Part shown: positions 10,380-18,880 of the stretch, in pieces
How positions within the stretch are numbered: position 1 is the stretch's first letter
Layout: every line of letters begins with the position of its first letter
Source: Agathobaculum sp. NTUH-O15-33
GTDB lineage: Bacteria > Bacillota > Clostridia > Oscillospirales > Butyricicoccaceae
Assembly (NCBI RefSeq): GCF_033193315.1
Contig: NZ_CP136187.1
Coordinates: 2,797,501 to 2,861,500 of the forward strand
DNA: 64,000 nt
Reading direction: 5' to 3'
Notes under the pieces: generated by a model
Seen by the model: the letters and a program-made list of their open reading frames with translations, nothing else
Database searches by the model: none
What the model was told of the DNA's origin: nothing
Made by a program: the position numbers and the translations under genes

Positions 10380-11348
10380 TTACAGCATTTTTTCTATAAA
10401 CGCGAACGCATTGTCGTAAAACAGCCCGTTCACGGTGCTTTCCTTATACCCCTTGCGCAGCATCAGTTCGCCCAGCTTATACAGGTCGCCCAGACCTCCC
10501 ACCCCGGCGGGCAGCTCGTCGCACCCGTCCAGATCGCAGCCAAGCGCCAAATGGCCCTCGCCGTAAAGGCCGAGAAAATGCTCGATATGGTCGAGCGCGT
10601 CCTCCAAGACCGAATCGCTCTGACGCACCAAAAACGGCGTGTACAGGTTGACGCCCACCAGACCGCCCCCCGAAACAATCGCGGCAAACTGCCGGTCGGT
10701 CAGGTTACGCGGATGGCGGCAAAGCGCGCGCGAATCGCTGTGCGTGGCCACAAAGGGCTTCGCCGCCGTTTCACATACGTCCCAAAAGCCCTGTTCGGAC
10801 AGGTGGGACACATCGACAATAATCCCCTTTTGTTCGCAATCCCGCACCAGCTTGCGCCCTTCCTCCGTCAGCCCCTCGGCTTGATCGACCGACGCCGGGC
10901 AGCCGAATTTGCTGCGGTAATTCCATGTCAGCGTCAGCAGGCGCACGCCCGCGTCATAGGCCAAATCCAGTCCGTCCGGAGTGTCGGGCAGCAGTTCTGC
11001 GCCCTCGACTGAAAGGAACGCCGCCGCCTTGCCTTCGGCCGCCGCGCGCGCCAAATCCTCCGATGTACGGCAAAACGTCAGCCAATCGGCGTTTTTTTCA
11101 AATTCGCCCATCGCGGTTTTTACCATGCGGGCAAAGCGCTCGTTTGGCGGCGTATCCAAAAGCGATGCCCGACCGGCCGCCAGCTCGGCGCTCGGCGCGC
11201 GCGCGCCGCAGAACAGCGCAAAAAACTGTGCGTAATGCGTATACCGCCGCGCGCCGGCCAAATTCACGTGCAGGTCGTTTTCCCGCAGGACCTTGCCGGT
11301 CTCGCAGCATTCATAGATCGTGTCGCAGTGCAGGTCAAAAAGCTTCAT
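10380..11348 (-). CDS. Membrane dipeptidase (peptidase family M19)
   Basis: This is a 322-residue zinc dipeptidase of the renal-dipeptidase family. The N-terminal metal motif FDLHCDT, the bridging Glu in SVEGAELL, VDVSHLSE and ATHSDSRALC match the family. The start is the ATG at 11348, one base beyond the stop of the yraN gene, with a GGGGGAT ribosome site lying inside the end of yraN, so the two are coupled. The enzyme cleaves dipeptides, possibly including D-residues at the C-terminal position; the true substrate is unknown. Confidence 0.93.
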   Translation of the reverse strand: MKLFDLHCDTIYECCETGKVLRENDLHVNLAGARRYTHYAQFFALFCGARAPSAELAAGRASLLDTPPNERFARMVKTAMGEFEKNADWLTFCRTSEDLARAAAEGKAAAFLSVEGAELLPDTPDGLDLAYDAGVRLLTLTWNYRSKFGCPASVDQAEGLTEEGRKLVRDCEQKGIIVDVSHLSEQGFWDVCETAAKPFVATHSDSRALCRHPRNLTDRQFAAIVSGGGLVGVNLYTPFLVRQSDSVLEDALDHIEHFLGLYGEGHLALGCDLDGCDELPAGVGGLGDLYKLGELMLRKGYKESTVNGLFYDNAFAFIEKML

Positions 11349-11349
11349 A

Positions 11350-11697
11350 CTATCCCCCAAAGGCGTCTATGAGGTGGCAGATATCCCGCGGGGCCGCGCC
11401 TTCCTCCCCGTATACCTCGATCACATCGAAGCGCGGCTGCCCCGCGCCGGGGTTTCGCTGCAGCCACTGTTCGGCCGTGACGCAAATGCGCTGCCGCTTG
11501 GCAGCCGTCACATGCTCGCGCGGCAGCGCAAAGCGGCTGTCCCTTCGCGTTTTCACCTCGGCGAATACAATATATGGGCCGTCGCGCGCAATAATGTCGA
11601 TCTCACCCAGCCGGGTGCGAAAATTCGTTTCCACGATACGGTAGCCCTTGCGCTTCAAATACGCCTGCGCTTGCCGCTCGCCCCATGCGCCCTTCAT
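11350..11697 (-). CDS. YraN family protein (UPF0102, nuclease-like fold)
   Basis: This 115-residue protein carries the YraN hallmarks: the N-terminal [22 protein letters not shown], then [10 protein letters not shown] and VFAEVKTR, which together resemble a PD-(D/E)xK core (E, D, ExK). Activity is uncertain in the family. I prefer the ATG at 11697, which overlaps the rnhB stop as ATGA; the longer reading would run into rnhB. The rnhB-yraN order is common in bacteria. Confidence 0.92.
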   Translation of the reverse strand: MKGAWGERQAQAYLKRKGYRIVETNFRTRLGEIDIIARDGPYIVFAEVKTRRDSRFALPREHVTAAKRQRICVTAEQWLQRNPGAGQPRFDVIEVYGEEGAAPRDICHLIDAFGG

Positions 11698-12311
11698 CGC
11701 GGCGCCTCCGGGTGCTGCTCGTAGAACTTGCGCAAAAATGTGCGCCGATGGATCGGGCACGGGCCGTATCGCAGCAGCGCTTCGTAATGCGCCCGGCTGC
11801 CGTAGCCCTTGTGCTTTGCAAAGCCGTACTGGGGATAGGTTTCGTCATACTGACGCAGCAGCCGGTCCCTCGTCACCTTGGCAATGATCGACGCGGCCGC
11901 GATTGAGGGCGATAGGCCGTCTCCGCCCGCGATACAGCGGTGCGGTACCGCCAGCCCTTCCGAGCGGTTGCCGTCCACCAGCACAAAATCCGCCGGAACG
12001 GAAAGCCCCTCCACCGCCTGCCGCATCACGCGGTAAGTCGCCTGTAAAATATTGATCTCATCGATCACCTGCTCATCCACCAGCGCCGCCGACCACGCGA
12101 CCGCGTTCTCGCAAATGACGGAGTAGAGCGCTTCGCGCTTTTTTTCCGTCAGCTTCTTGCTGTCGTTCAGGCCATCGATCACAAGGCCCGGCGGCAAAAT
12201 GACCGCCGCCGCGCACACCGGTCCCGCGAGCGGCCCGCGCCCGGCTTCGTCCACGCCGCAGACCGCCCGGTAACCATCCGCCGCAGCCTGTTCTTCATAT
12301 TCCCAGATCAT
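11694..12311 (-). CDS. rnhB: Ribonuclease HII
   Basis: This 205-residue enzyme removes RNA from RNA/DNA hybrids and misinserted ribonucleotides. The catalytic start motif [14 protein letters not shown] (Asp, Glu) is intact, followed by [14 protein letters not shown], the VDGN motif, and [10 protein letters not shown]. It is coupled by four-base overlaps both to the upstream GTPase gene and the downstream yraN gene. Confidence 0.97.
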   Translation of the reverse strand: MIWEYEEQAAADGYRAVCGVDEAGRGPLAGPVCAAAVILPPGLVIDGLNDSKKLTEKKREALYSVICENAVAWSAALVDEQVIDEINILQATYRVMRQAVEGLSVPADFVLVDGNRSEGLAVPHRCIAGGDGLSPSIAAASIIAKVTRDRLLRQYDETYPQYGFAKHKGYGSRAHYEALLRYGPCPIHRRTFLRKFYEQHPEAPR

Positions 12312-13171
12312 GCGTATTCCTCCGGTGTTTCCAGCGTGATGCGGCCCAAAACGCCGCCGCGGAACTCGTCCAGCAAAATACGCGCCATACGCTCGGTATC
12401 GATCTCGCCGCCGCGCAGCAAAAAGCCGCGCTTCTTACCGGCCTGTTGCAATAGATCATAGCCGGGAAAATCGCTGTCCGCCGGCGCCGCCACGCCATAT
12501 CGCGCGGCGATCGTCTCCGGGGCGCGCGCCGCGAGCAGCTCCATCAGCTTGCAGCCAAGCGTTTCCACATCCAATATATCGTCCTTGATCGCGCCGGTGA
12601 CCGCCAGCAGCAGGCCAACGCGTTCGTCGTCAAATTTGGGCCAGAGTATGCCCGGCGTATCCAGCAAATCGATGCCGCTTTCCACACGGAACCACTGGCT
12701 GCCGCGCGTCACGCCCGGCTTGTCCGCCGCCTTGGCCGACTTGCGGCCCAGAATACGGTTGATGAACGTGGATTTGCCGACATTCGGAATGCCGACCACC
12801 ATCACGCGCACCGACTTGCCGATCTGTCCCTTTTCGTTCCACTGCGCGATCTTATCCGCGAGCAGCGCGCGCACCGCGGACGCGAACGCCTGCGTGCCTT
12901 GTCCCAAGCGACTGTCCGTCTCTATGACCGCCCAGCCCTTTTCACGGAACCAGCGAGCCCACGACGCCGTTGCGGCGGGATCGGCCAGATCGATCCGGTT
13001 TAAAATGATCAGGCGCGGCTTGCCCGCGGCGATCTCTTCCATGTCCGGGTTGCGGGACACCTGCGGGATGCGGGCGTCCACCACCTCGCACACCGCGTCC
13101 ACCTGCTTGATATACTCCGCCATTTGCCGGCGGGTCTTGGTCATGTGACCGGGATACCACTGAATATTCAT
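12308..13171 (-). CDS. rbgA: Ribosome biogenesis GTPase RbgA/YlqF
   Basis: This is a 287-residue circularly permuted GTPase that acts late in 50S assembly in studied Firmicutes. The N-terminal [13 protein letters not shown] is diagnostic. The order of motifs is permuted: G4 (LNRIDLAD) comes first, then G1 (GIPNVGKST) and G3 (DTPGILWP). It lies directly after lepB and before rnhB, the same order as in Bacillus (lepB-rbgA-rnhB). Confidence 0.97.
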   Translation of the reverse strand: MNIQWYPGHMTKTRRQMAEYIKQVDAVCEVVDARIPQVSRNPDMEEIAAGKPRLIILNRIDLADPAATASWARWFREKGWAVIETDSRLGQGTQAFASAVRALLADKIAQWNEKGQIGKSVRVMVVGIPNVGKSTFINRILGRKSAKAADKPGVTRGSQWFRVESGIDLLDTPGILWPKFDDERVGLLLAVTGAIKDDILDVETLGCKLMELLAARAPETIAARYGVAAPADSDFPGYDLLQQAGKKRGFLLRGGEIDTERMARILLDEFRGGVLGRITLETPEEYA

Positions 13172-13173
13172 AC

Positions 13174-13758
13174 TTACTCCACCGAGCCAAACTGGCTGAA
13201 CGGGAACAGCACCGAAAGCACATGGCCGAGCACATAGCGCTCATCCACCATGCCCAGATCGCTCCGTCGGCTGTCGGACGAGTGGTTGCGGTTATCGCCC
13301 ATCACGAAAATACAGCCCTCCGGCACGGTCTGCGGGTAGGTCATATCGCCCAAGTGCTCGAACGTGTTGATCTTCTCCGCGATATAAGGTTCGTCCAGCA
13401 CGGTTCCATTGACGATCACATCGCCGGTGTCGGCGCTGATTTCAATCGTATCGCCGCCGGTCGCAATGACGCGCTTCACGATCGGCTGGCCGTGATAAAA
13501 ATTCGGCTTGTTCAAAACCACGATATCGCCTTTTTCGGGCGTATAATTCAGGTTGCTCACCAACATGATGTTGTGATCCTGCAGCGTCGGCACCATTGAG
13601 GAACCGTCCACGCCAATCAATCGGGCAAAAAAGGTAAAAACGATCACAAAAAAGATCAAAACGGTCAGCAGAGACTCGCCCCAGCCGAACAACTCGCTTT
13701 TGAAGCGGCCTTCCTGCTTTTCGTGCTTGCCCGCGCCGTTTTCCTGTATTTCCTGCAT
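13174..13758 (-). CDS. lepB: Signal peptidase I
   Basis: This is a 194-residue type I signal peptidase. It has one N-terminal transmembrane helix (LLTVLIFFVIVFTFFARLI), the catalytic serine in GSSMVPTL, the catalytic lysine in VKRVIATGGD, and the conserved box GDNRNHSSDSR. The start is the ATG at 13758, with GGAGG eight bases or so upstream; the reading frame extends another 32 codons but those run through the promoter. It heads the run lepB-rbgA-rnhB-yraN-dipeptidase-thrC-phosphoesterase. Confidence 0.96.
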   Translation of the reverse strand: MQEIQENGAGKHEKQEGRFKSELFGWGESLLTVLIFFVIVFTFFARLIGVDGSSMVPTLQDHNIMLVSNLNYTPEKGDIVVLNKPNFYHGQPIVKRVIATGGDTIEISADTGDVIVNGTVLDEPYIAEKINTFEHLGDMTYPQTVPEGCIFVMGDNRNHSSDSRRSDLGMVDERYVLGHVLSVLFPFSQFGSVE

Positions 13759-13789
13759 AATCAGTCCTCCAAACAATACATACTTTGTT

Positions 13790-13818
13790 ATTATAGCTTT
13801 TAAATGCTGCAAACGCAA
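13790..13818 (-). promoter_or_regulatory. Promoter of lepB
   Basis: Minus strand: TTGCGT (13813-13818), a 17-bp spacer and a perfect TATAAT (13790-13795). It lies just past the rplS terminator, so lepB is transcribed independently of rplS. Confidence 0.85.
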
Positions 13819-13844
13819 GCCTTCACGCGGCATTTCCGCCCGAT

Positions 13845-13882
13845 AAACAAACAAAAACGGGAAGCATAAAGCTCCCCGTTTT
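13845..13882 (-). terminator. Intrinsic terminator after rplS
   Basis: A stem ACGGGGAGC/GCTTCCCGT with a short TTTAT loop is followed on the minus strand by TTTTGTTTGTTT. Confidence 0.9.
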
Positions 13883-13893
13883 GTTTGATCCTA

Positions 13894-14235
13894 TTAAACC
13901 TTTTCCGCAACCTTGGCAGCCTTGCCGACTCTGCCGCGCAGATAGTACAGCTTGGCGCGGCGAACCTTACCACGGCGCACGATCTCGAACTTCGCAACGT
14001 TCGGGGAATGCACCGGGAACGTCTTCTCAACGCCTACGCCGTAAGAAATGCGGCGAACCGTAATCGTCTGGTTGACGCCGGAGTGCTTTCTGGCAATAAT
14101 GATACCCTCGAACACCTGAATGCGCTCGCGGTTACCTTCCTTGATCTTTGCGTGCACCTTAACGGTGTCGCCGATCTTCAGATCGGGCAGATCGCTTTTC
14201 AGCTGCTGCTCGGACAGTACCTTGACTAAATCCAT
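13894..14235 (-). CDS. rplS: 50S ribosomal protein L19
   Basis: This 113-residue protein matches L19 throughout: [48 protein letters not shown] and the C-terminal [22 protein letters not shown] choose the ATG at 14235, because the AAAGGA site is about 10 bases upstream, whereas it is too close to the alternative TTG two codons earlier. It stands alone here, with its own promoter, a leader of about 75 bases and a terminator; the usual partners rimM/trmD are not adjacent. Confidence 0.98.
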   Translation of the reverse strand: MDLVKVLSEQQLKSDLPDLKIGDTVKVHAKIKEGNRERIQVFEGIIIARKHSGVNQTITVRRISYGVGVEKTFPVHSPNVAKFEIVRRGKVRRAKLYYLRGRVGKAAKVAEKV

Positions 14236-14316
14236 TTTCAAGTCATCCTTTCGTCTTAGACATTCTTACCCCGTTTCACCGCGAAACAGACAGAGGAATG
14301 CCCGTGTTACCGATAT

Positions 14317-14345
14317 ATTCTACCATATCGCCCAGCCGCACGCAA
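14317..14345 (-). promoter_or_regulatory. Promoter of rplS
   Basis: Minus strand: TTGCGT (14340-14345), a 17-bp spacer and TAGAAT (14317-14322). The leader of about 75 bases may hold an L19 autoregulatory structure (a GTTTCGCGGTGAAAC hairpin is visible), which I cannot prove. Confidence 0.8.
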
Positions 14346-14384
14346 GTGTTTTTTTCGTTAAATTATATTCTTTCGGCATTTTAC

Positions 14385-14412
14385 TTGTAATTCCAAATAT
14401 CCATAGTATACT
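14385..14412 (+). promoter_or_regulatory. Probable promoter of the GH13 gene
   Basis: TTGTAA (14385-14390), a 16-bp spacer and TATACT (14407-14412) are followed by an AAAGGAGG ribosome-binding site. The -35 is only a partial match. Confidence 0.6.
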
Positions 14413-14450
14413 TAAACTATCCCCAAATTGTAAAGGAGGATAATCAATTT

Positions 14451-15758
14451 ATGTGGGCATACGAAAGCGTGTTCTATCAGATCTATCCGATCGGTTTCTG
14501 CGGCGCGCCGCGTGAAAACGACGGTGTCGCCGTTCCACGCATCGCCAAGGTGGGCGACTGGGCGGCGCATATCGAAAAGCTCGGCTGCGACGCCGTGTAC
14601 TTCTCCCCCCTGTTTGAATCCGACTCGCACGGCTACGACACCCGTGATTACCGCAAGCTGGACTGCCGCCTTGGCACGAACGCGGATTTTGCAAAGGTGT
14701 GCGATACCCTGCACGAGCATAACGTCCGCGTCGTGCTGGACGGCGTGTTCAACCATGTCGGCCGCGGCTTCTGGGCCTTCCGCGACGTGCAGGAGAAAAA
14801 GCGGGACTCCCCCTACAAGGACTGGTTCCATATTTCGTTCGACGGCAACTCGAATTACAACGACGGCTTTTGGTACGAGGGTTGGGAGGGCCACTATGAG
14901 CTGGTGCGCCTGAACCTGCAAAACCCTGAAGTCGTGGCGCATCTGTTCGATTGTATCCGCCTGTGGGTGGACGAGTTCGATATCGACGGCCTGCGGCTCG
15001 ATGTCGCCTATTGTTTGGACAAGGATTTTATTCGGCAGCTGCGCGCGTTTTGCGACGGCTTGAAGCCCGGCTTTTTCCTTGTCGGCGAGCTGCTCCACGG
15101 CGATTACAATCAATTTGTCGGGAACGAGATGCTGCACTCCTGCACCAATTACGAATGCTACAAGGGCCTGTATTCTTCGCTCAACTCCATGAACCTGTTT
15201 GAAATCACGCATTCGCTGCTGCGTCAGTTCGGCCCGGAAAACTGGACGCTTTACCGCGGCAAGCATCTGCTGTCCTTTGTCGATAACCACGATGTGACGC
15301 GCGCAGCCTCTATCCTGTCCGACCCTAAGCACCTGCCGCTGCTCTACGGCATGCTGTTTGGCATGCCGGGCATTCCCTGTGTATACTACGGCAGCGAATG
15401 GGGCATTACGGGAGAAAAATCGCATGGCGACGACGCGCTGCGTCCCTCCTTCGACGCGCCTGAATGGAACGACCTGACCGACCGGATCGCCGCCATGGCG
15501 GGGGCGCACCGCGCGAGCAAGGCCCTCTGCTACGGCGATTTCAAGCAGCTTGTACTCACCAATAAACAGTGTATCTGGGAGCGGGTATGCGAGGAGGAAC
15601 GCGTTCTCGTCGCCCTCAACATCGATTCCGAACCCTTCACCGCGCACTTCAACGCAAACGCCGGCCGCGGCGTCGACCTGATCACCGGCGAGATGCACGA
15701 TTTCGGCGGCGGCAGCGAACTGCCCCCCTACTCCGTCGCGTTCTGGAAGACCGAGTAA
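14451..15758 (+). CDS. GH13 alpha-glucosidase / neopullulanase-like enzyme
   Basis: This 435-residue protein is a glycoside hydrolase family 13 barrel. The conserved regions are visible: VVLDGVFNHVG (region I), GLRLDVAY with the catalytic Asp nucleophile (region II), FLVGELLHGDY with the acid/base Glu (region III) and FVDNHD with the transition-state Asp (region IV). The GDWAAHIEKLGCDAVYFSPLF opening and a short C-terminal beta domain fit the cyclomaltodextrinase/maltogenic group. No signal peptide is present, so it probably acts on imported maltodextrins in the cytoplasm. It is transcribed alone, against its neighbours. Confidence 0.92.
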   Translation: MWAYESVFYQIYPIGFCGAPRENDGVAVPRIAKVGDWAAHIEKLGCDAVYFSPLFESDSHGYDTRDYRKLDCRLGTNADFAKVCDTLHEHNVRVVLDGVFNHVGRGFWAFRDVQEKKRDSPYKDWFHISFDGNSNYNDGFWYEGWEGHYELVRLNLQNPEVVAHLFDCIRLWVDEFDIDGLRLDVAYCLDKDFIRQLRAFCDGLKPGFFLVGELLHGDYNQFVGNEMLHSCTNYECYKGLYSSLNSMNLFEITHSLLRQFGPENWTLYRGKHLLSFVDNHDVTRAASILSDPKHLPLLYGMLFGMPGIPCVYYGSEWGITGEKSHGDDALRPSFDAPEWNDLTDRIAAMAGAHRASKALCYGDFKQLVLTNKQCIWERVCEEERVLVALNIDSEPFTAHFNANAGRGVDLITGEMHDFGGGSELPPYSVAFWKTE

Positions 15759-15775
15759 AAACAGCATACGATCAC

Positions 15776-15815
15776 GCAAGGCCGCCCCGCTGATAAGCGG
15801 GGCGGCCTTTATAAT
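15776..15815 (+). terminator. Bidirectional terminator between GH13 and SLH genes
   Basis: A 13-bp GC-rich stem (AAGGCCGCCCCGC and its complement, loop TGATAA) is flanked by A- and T-rich sequence. It serves both convergent genes. Confidence 0.9.
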
Positions 15816-15819
15816 AGTA

Positions 15820-17904
15820 TTAAATGTAGTCGACAACCAGAACCACCACTGAATTATCGTTCATCGTAATGGTGAACTCCACAAGGCCCTTGCTCTGGCG
15901 GAAGGCCTCCAGCGTTGTCTTTTTAAAGGTCATCTTCGTCTTATCGACCGTATAATCGGTATTCTGCACGAGCGTTTGCACGGCGTTGTTCCGGATCGCG
16001 GTCACGCTGCGCACATTGAGCCGATCGAGATCGAGCGGCACGCTCACCTCCACCGGGTCAAAGGTGTCGTATTCGGCCACCTGCGCCGTCAAGCCGGAGG
16101 GCGTCGAATCGGATACCGTCAGCTGCGCCTGCTCCTCGGTGCCGGTTTTCAGGTTGACCGTGATCGTATACAGGCCCTCGGGCAGCTGCGCCAACAGACC
16201 GCGCCGCAGGATAATGCTGCGCGTCGCGCTGTCAAACTCGTAATCCAGATTGGTCAGCCCCAGCACGACCGAACGGATATCACTCGCGGCGTTGATTGAA
16301 GACAGACGAAGCGACAAATCCTTAAAGCCGGCGGATTTATAGTACCGGTCGAACGAAAGCTCCGATGCGCCGGCCAGACTGTTGGAATTGGTCACCGCGA
16401 CGGCGATCGAATACTTATGTCCATCCGACGAGGTGATCAGCAGCGTGTGGTTGCCGCGCGCCAGCGTGGCAAGGTACGAAGTCTGCACGCGGATGCCGTT
16501 CGCGGTTTCCGTATAGGCGACCGACGGCGAAAGGATCAGCCCGTCGCAAGTGACGGTTTGCACCTTGGCGCCTGTCGGCAGCGAAATATCGACCGCCGCG
16601 CCCAGCGGCGAAAGATCGTTTAAATCAACCGAGATCGAGGTAGGCGTCACGCTCGCGGCGGAAGAAGTGTTCACCGTTTCGCCGCCGATGTTCGCGGTCA
16701 CGCCGCTTGCGAGCGTATAGCCGGAAACCGCGATATCCTTTGCAATGGTCACGCCGTTTACATTGATCTCCGCCTGATAGATCGAGCCGTAGCCCGTGAT
16801 GGATGCCGCCTTATCCGCCGTCAGGTGATAAATCGAGGTGCCCGCGGTCGTGTTGACGGAAGCTTCGCCCGCAAGGTGCAGGTTGCTTACCGCCGCGTCC
16901 AGCGTCAGCGACACGCGGCTGCCGCCGTCCACCGCTACGTTGGCAAAGCCTTCATAGCCGGTCGTCGTCAGCCCGCGCTCGTAAAGGGTCGCGTTGGAGT
17001 CGATCTCGGTCTCACGGATATGGCTAGCGCCCGTTGCAGTTACTTGCAGCAGGCGCCCCATCGGAGACGAAACGATCATGTGATCGCTCGTCGTATTTAC
17101 CATTGTAACCGTACCACCGGACACGATGACAGAACCCTCAACCTTCACATTTGTGAGGGTCACAGCGTCGGCCCCGAGGCCTTCGGTGATGTACAGATCG
17201 CCAGTGATCGTCGCGTCGGACAGCGTGCAGTTTTCCGAAATCGTCACATTGGCGGTATCGCTCTTCAGATCGGCTCCCGTGTAGGCCTTGCCGGCCGTGG
17301 ACAGCGAGGTGCCGAGGTAGAAATACAGTATTTTAGCCACTTCGCCGCGGGACACGACCTGATCCGGCTTAAAGGAACCGTCCGTATAGCCCGCCAAAAA
17401 GCCCTTATCGGTCGCGGCCTTGATATAGCCCGCGCTCCATTTCGATATCTTGTCCTTATCGGTAAAGGAAAGCGACTCCGGATCGATATCGCCGGGGTCC
17501 GCCTTGAACAGACGGCCGATCAGCGTCGCGGCCTGTTCACGCGTAACCGGGCCTTCGGGCTCCATCTTGTTGTCGCCCACGCCGTTGATGTAACCGTACT
17601 TGGCCGCGATGCGCACGGTATCGTAGTACCACGCGTTGCTCTTTACGTCGTCGTAATTGATGGCCGCGGTCTCGGTAAAATGAAACGCGCGGTTAATATA
17701 GCGCATAAATTCAGCGCGCGTCATATCCCGGTCGGGCTCAAAGTCGCCGGTCGTCGCGCTTGGCTTATACACGCCCTCTTCATTTAAATATTCAATATAG
17801 GTTTTCGCCCAGTGCTTGTCGATATCGCTCGCGGCAAAGGCCGCAGGAGCCAGACCGACCATCAGTGATGCGGATAGCATAAAGGCTATCAATCTTTTTT
17901 TCAT
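15820..17904 (-). CDS. Secreted S-layer homology (SLH) domain protein
   Basis: This 694-residue protein has a signal peptide (MKKRLIAFMLSASLMVGLA, cleavage likely after AFA), then three SLH domains: ~residues 28-80 (DKHWAKTYIEYL...MTRAEFMRYINRAF), ~88-135 (AWYYDTVRIAAKYGYINGVGDN...TREQAATLIGRLF) and ~145-200 (WSAGYIKAATDKGFLAGYTDGSFKPD). SLH domains hold proteins on pyruvylated secondary wall polymers. The remainder is Thr/Ser-rich beta-type sequence with repeats such as 'ITGDLYITEGLGADAVTLTNVKVEGSV' split over adjacent strands, suggesting a beta-solenoid, then Ig-like segments. Ligand unknown. The ATG at 17904 is preceded by GAGGGGTGG. Confidence 0.9.
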   Translation of the reverse strand: MKKRLIAFMLSASLMVGLAPAAFAASDIDKHWAKTYIEYLNEEGVYKPSATTGDFEPDRDMTRAEFMRYINRAFHFTETAAINYDDVKSNAWYYDTVRIAAKYGYINGVGDNKMEPEGPVTREQAATLIGRLFKADPGDIDPESLSFTDKDKISKWSAGYIKAATDKGFLAGYTDGSFKPDQVVSRGEVAKILYFYLGTSLSTAGKAYTGADLKSDTANVTISENCTLSDATITGDLYITEGLGADAVTLTNVKVEGSVIVSGGTVTMVNTTSDHMIVSSPMGRLLQVTATGASHIRETEIDSNATLYERGLTTTGYEGFANVAVDGGSRVSLTLDAAVSNLHLAGEASVNTTAGTSIYHLTADKAASITGYGSIYQAEINVNGVTIAKDIAVSGYTLASGVTANIGGETVNTSSAASVTPTSISVDLNDLSPLGAAVDISLPTGAKVQTVTCDGLILSPSVAYTETANGIRVQTSYLATLARGNHTLLITSSDGHKYSIAVAVTNSNSLAGASELSFDRYYKSAGFKDLSLRLSSINAASDIRSVVLGLTNLDYEFDSATRSIILRRGLLAQLPEGLYTITVNLKTGTEEQAQLTVSDSTPSGLTAQVAEYDTFDPVEVSVPLDLDRLNVRSVTAIRNNAVQTLVQNTDYTVDKTKMTFKKTTLEAFRQSKGLVEFTITMNDNSVVVLVVDYI

Positions 17905-17936
17905 GGATGCAACCACCCCTCAAAGTTCCTGACTTT

Positions 17937-17965
17937 AGTATAGCATAGTTTGCGAAACGTGACAA
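17937..17965 (-). promoter_or_regulatory. Promoter of the SLH gene
   Basis: Minus strand: TTGTCA (17960-17965), a 17-bp spacer and TATACT (17937-17942). Confidence 0.85.
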
Positions 17966-17992
17966 TCCCTAAAAAAAACCTTAACAGGCCGT

Positions 17993-18787
17993 TTATAACA
18001 CACTTTTTGCATAGGTGACAAATAAGCGGCCTTTTCGGCTGATTCCTCCAAACGACACGATCCGCGCCCTGCCGCGGCCGCGCACGGTCAGCCGGTCGCC
18101 CTCGCGCAGCTCGCGCTCATCTTTCAGGCAGGGCGCTCCATTGACGAACACCGTTCCCCGCGCGATCTCCGCCTGCGCGTTCGCGCGGGACAGGCCGAAG
18201 ATAAGCGCGATCACGCTGTCCAGCCGGGGCGACGCCACCGAGCCTTGCCCTTCCTCCTCCCGCTGCTCGGAAATGCGCAGGCTTTCGATCGGCTCGCGCG
18301 TCAATTCGATCCGTTTGCGGCCCGCCTTATCAAAGTGCATGAGCAAGAAATCCGCGATCTCCTCGCTTACCAATAAATCCGCGCCCGCTTCATGCACCAC
18401 GATATCGCCGATCATCGCCCGGTCGATCTGCAAGCCCATCAGCGCGCCCAGATAGTCGCGGTGCGTCAGCTCGTCCCCCGGCCTTTTGTGCGCCCTCAGC
18501 AACGCGACCGGCGCGGCCTGTTTGGCGCTTTCCTCATCCAGATAATCGGGATAAAACACGGCCATGGCTCGCTCGGCCCCCTCGTAGCCGCCCCAGAACA
18601 ACGCGCCGCCGCCCATTTGGCGCGCCGCCGCCTCCGCCATGGCGCGCTCGGCCATGTTCAAAAACCGCGTGTGCGTCAGGTAGCCGCGGGTCTCGCACTC
18701 CTGCGCCTTGTCCAATACCTGCGCCAACAGCAGCCGGTCGTCCTCTGTGCGCGCCAGCGCGCTTATGATCTCCTTTTTGGTCTTCAA
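17993..18787 (-). CDS. ylmH: S4-domain RNA-binding protein YlmH
   Basis: This 264-residue protein has the YlmH/RqcP2 layout: an N-terminal alpha/beta region with RFLNMAERAMAE, a central domain (PVALLRAHKRPGDELTHRDYLGALMGLQIDR), and a C-terminal S4 RNA-binding domain (RLDSVIALIFGLSRANAQAEIARGTVFVNG). The family binds the large ribosomal subunit and acts in ribosome quality control. Translation most likely begins at the TTG at 18787, because GGGAGGAAGG lies just before it; the earlier in-frame start would put that site inside the gene. It is divergent from birA. Confidence 0.92.
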   Translation of the reverse strand: MKTKKEIISALARTEDDRLLLAQVLDKAQECETRGYLTHTRFLNMAERAMAEAAARQMGGGALFWGGYEGAERAMAVFYPDYLDEESAKQAAPVALLRAHKRPGDELTHRDYLGALMGLQIDRAMIGDIVVHEAGADLLVSEEIADFLLMHFDKAGRKRIELTREPIESLRISEQREEEGQGSVASPRLDSVIALIFGLSRANAQAEIARGTVFVNGAPCLKDERELREGDRLTVRGRGRARIVSFGGISRKGRLFVTYAKSVL

Positions 18788-18817
18788 TGTCCTTCCTCCC
18801 AATCTCCACTTTTCCCA

Positions 18818-18846
18818 TTGTACAATTTACCGCTTTGGTTTACAAT
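18818..18846 (+). promoter_or_regulatory. Promoter of birA with BirA-like operator half-site
   Basis: TTGTAC (18818-18823), a 17-bp spacer and TACAAT (18841-18846) form a good promoter. The -35 and -10 are also the arms of an inverted repeat (ATTGTA...TACAAT), and the right arm extends to GGTTTACAA, which matches the half-site I recall for BirA operators. The left arm is degenerate. Confidence 0.65.
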
Positions 18847-18880
18847 AGGAATATCGTTTTATAAGGGGGCAAGCAATGTT

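Noticed and set aside
11697..11760. Longer N-terminus for the YraN protein (start at 11760)
   Set aside because: The extra codons overlap rnhB and lack a ribosome-binding site; the ATGA overlap at 11695 is typical.
14412..15836. A 474-residue open reading frame on the minus strand over the GH13 gene
   Set aside because: It is the antisense frame of a clear GH13 gene with intact catalytic motifs. The product has no recognisable domain and a composition typical of an antisense shadow.
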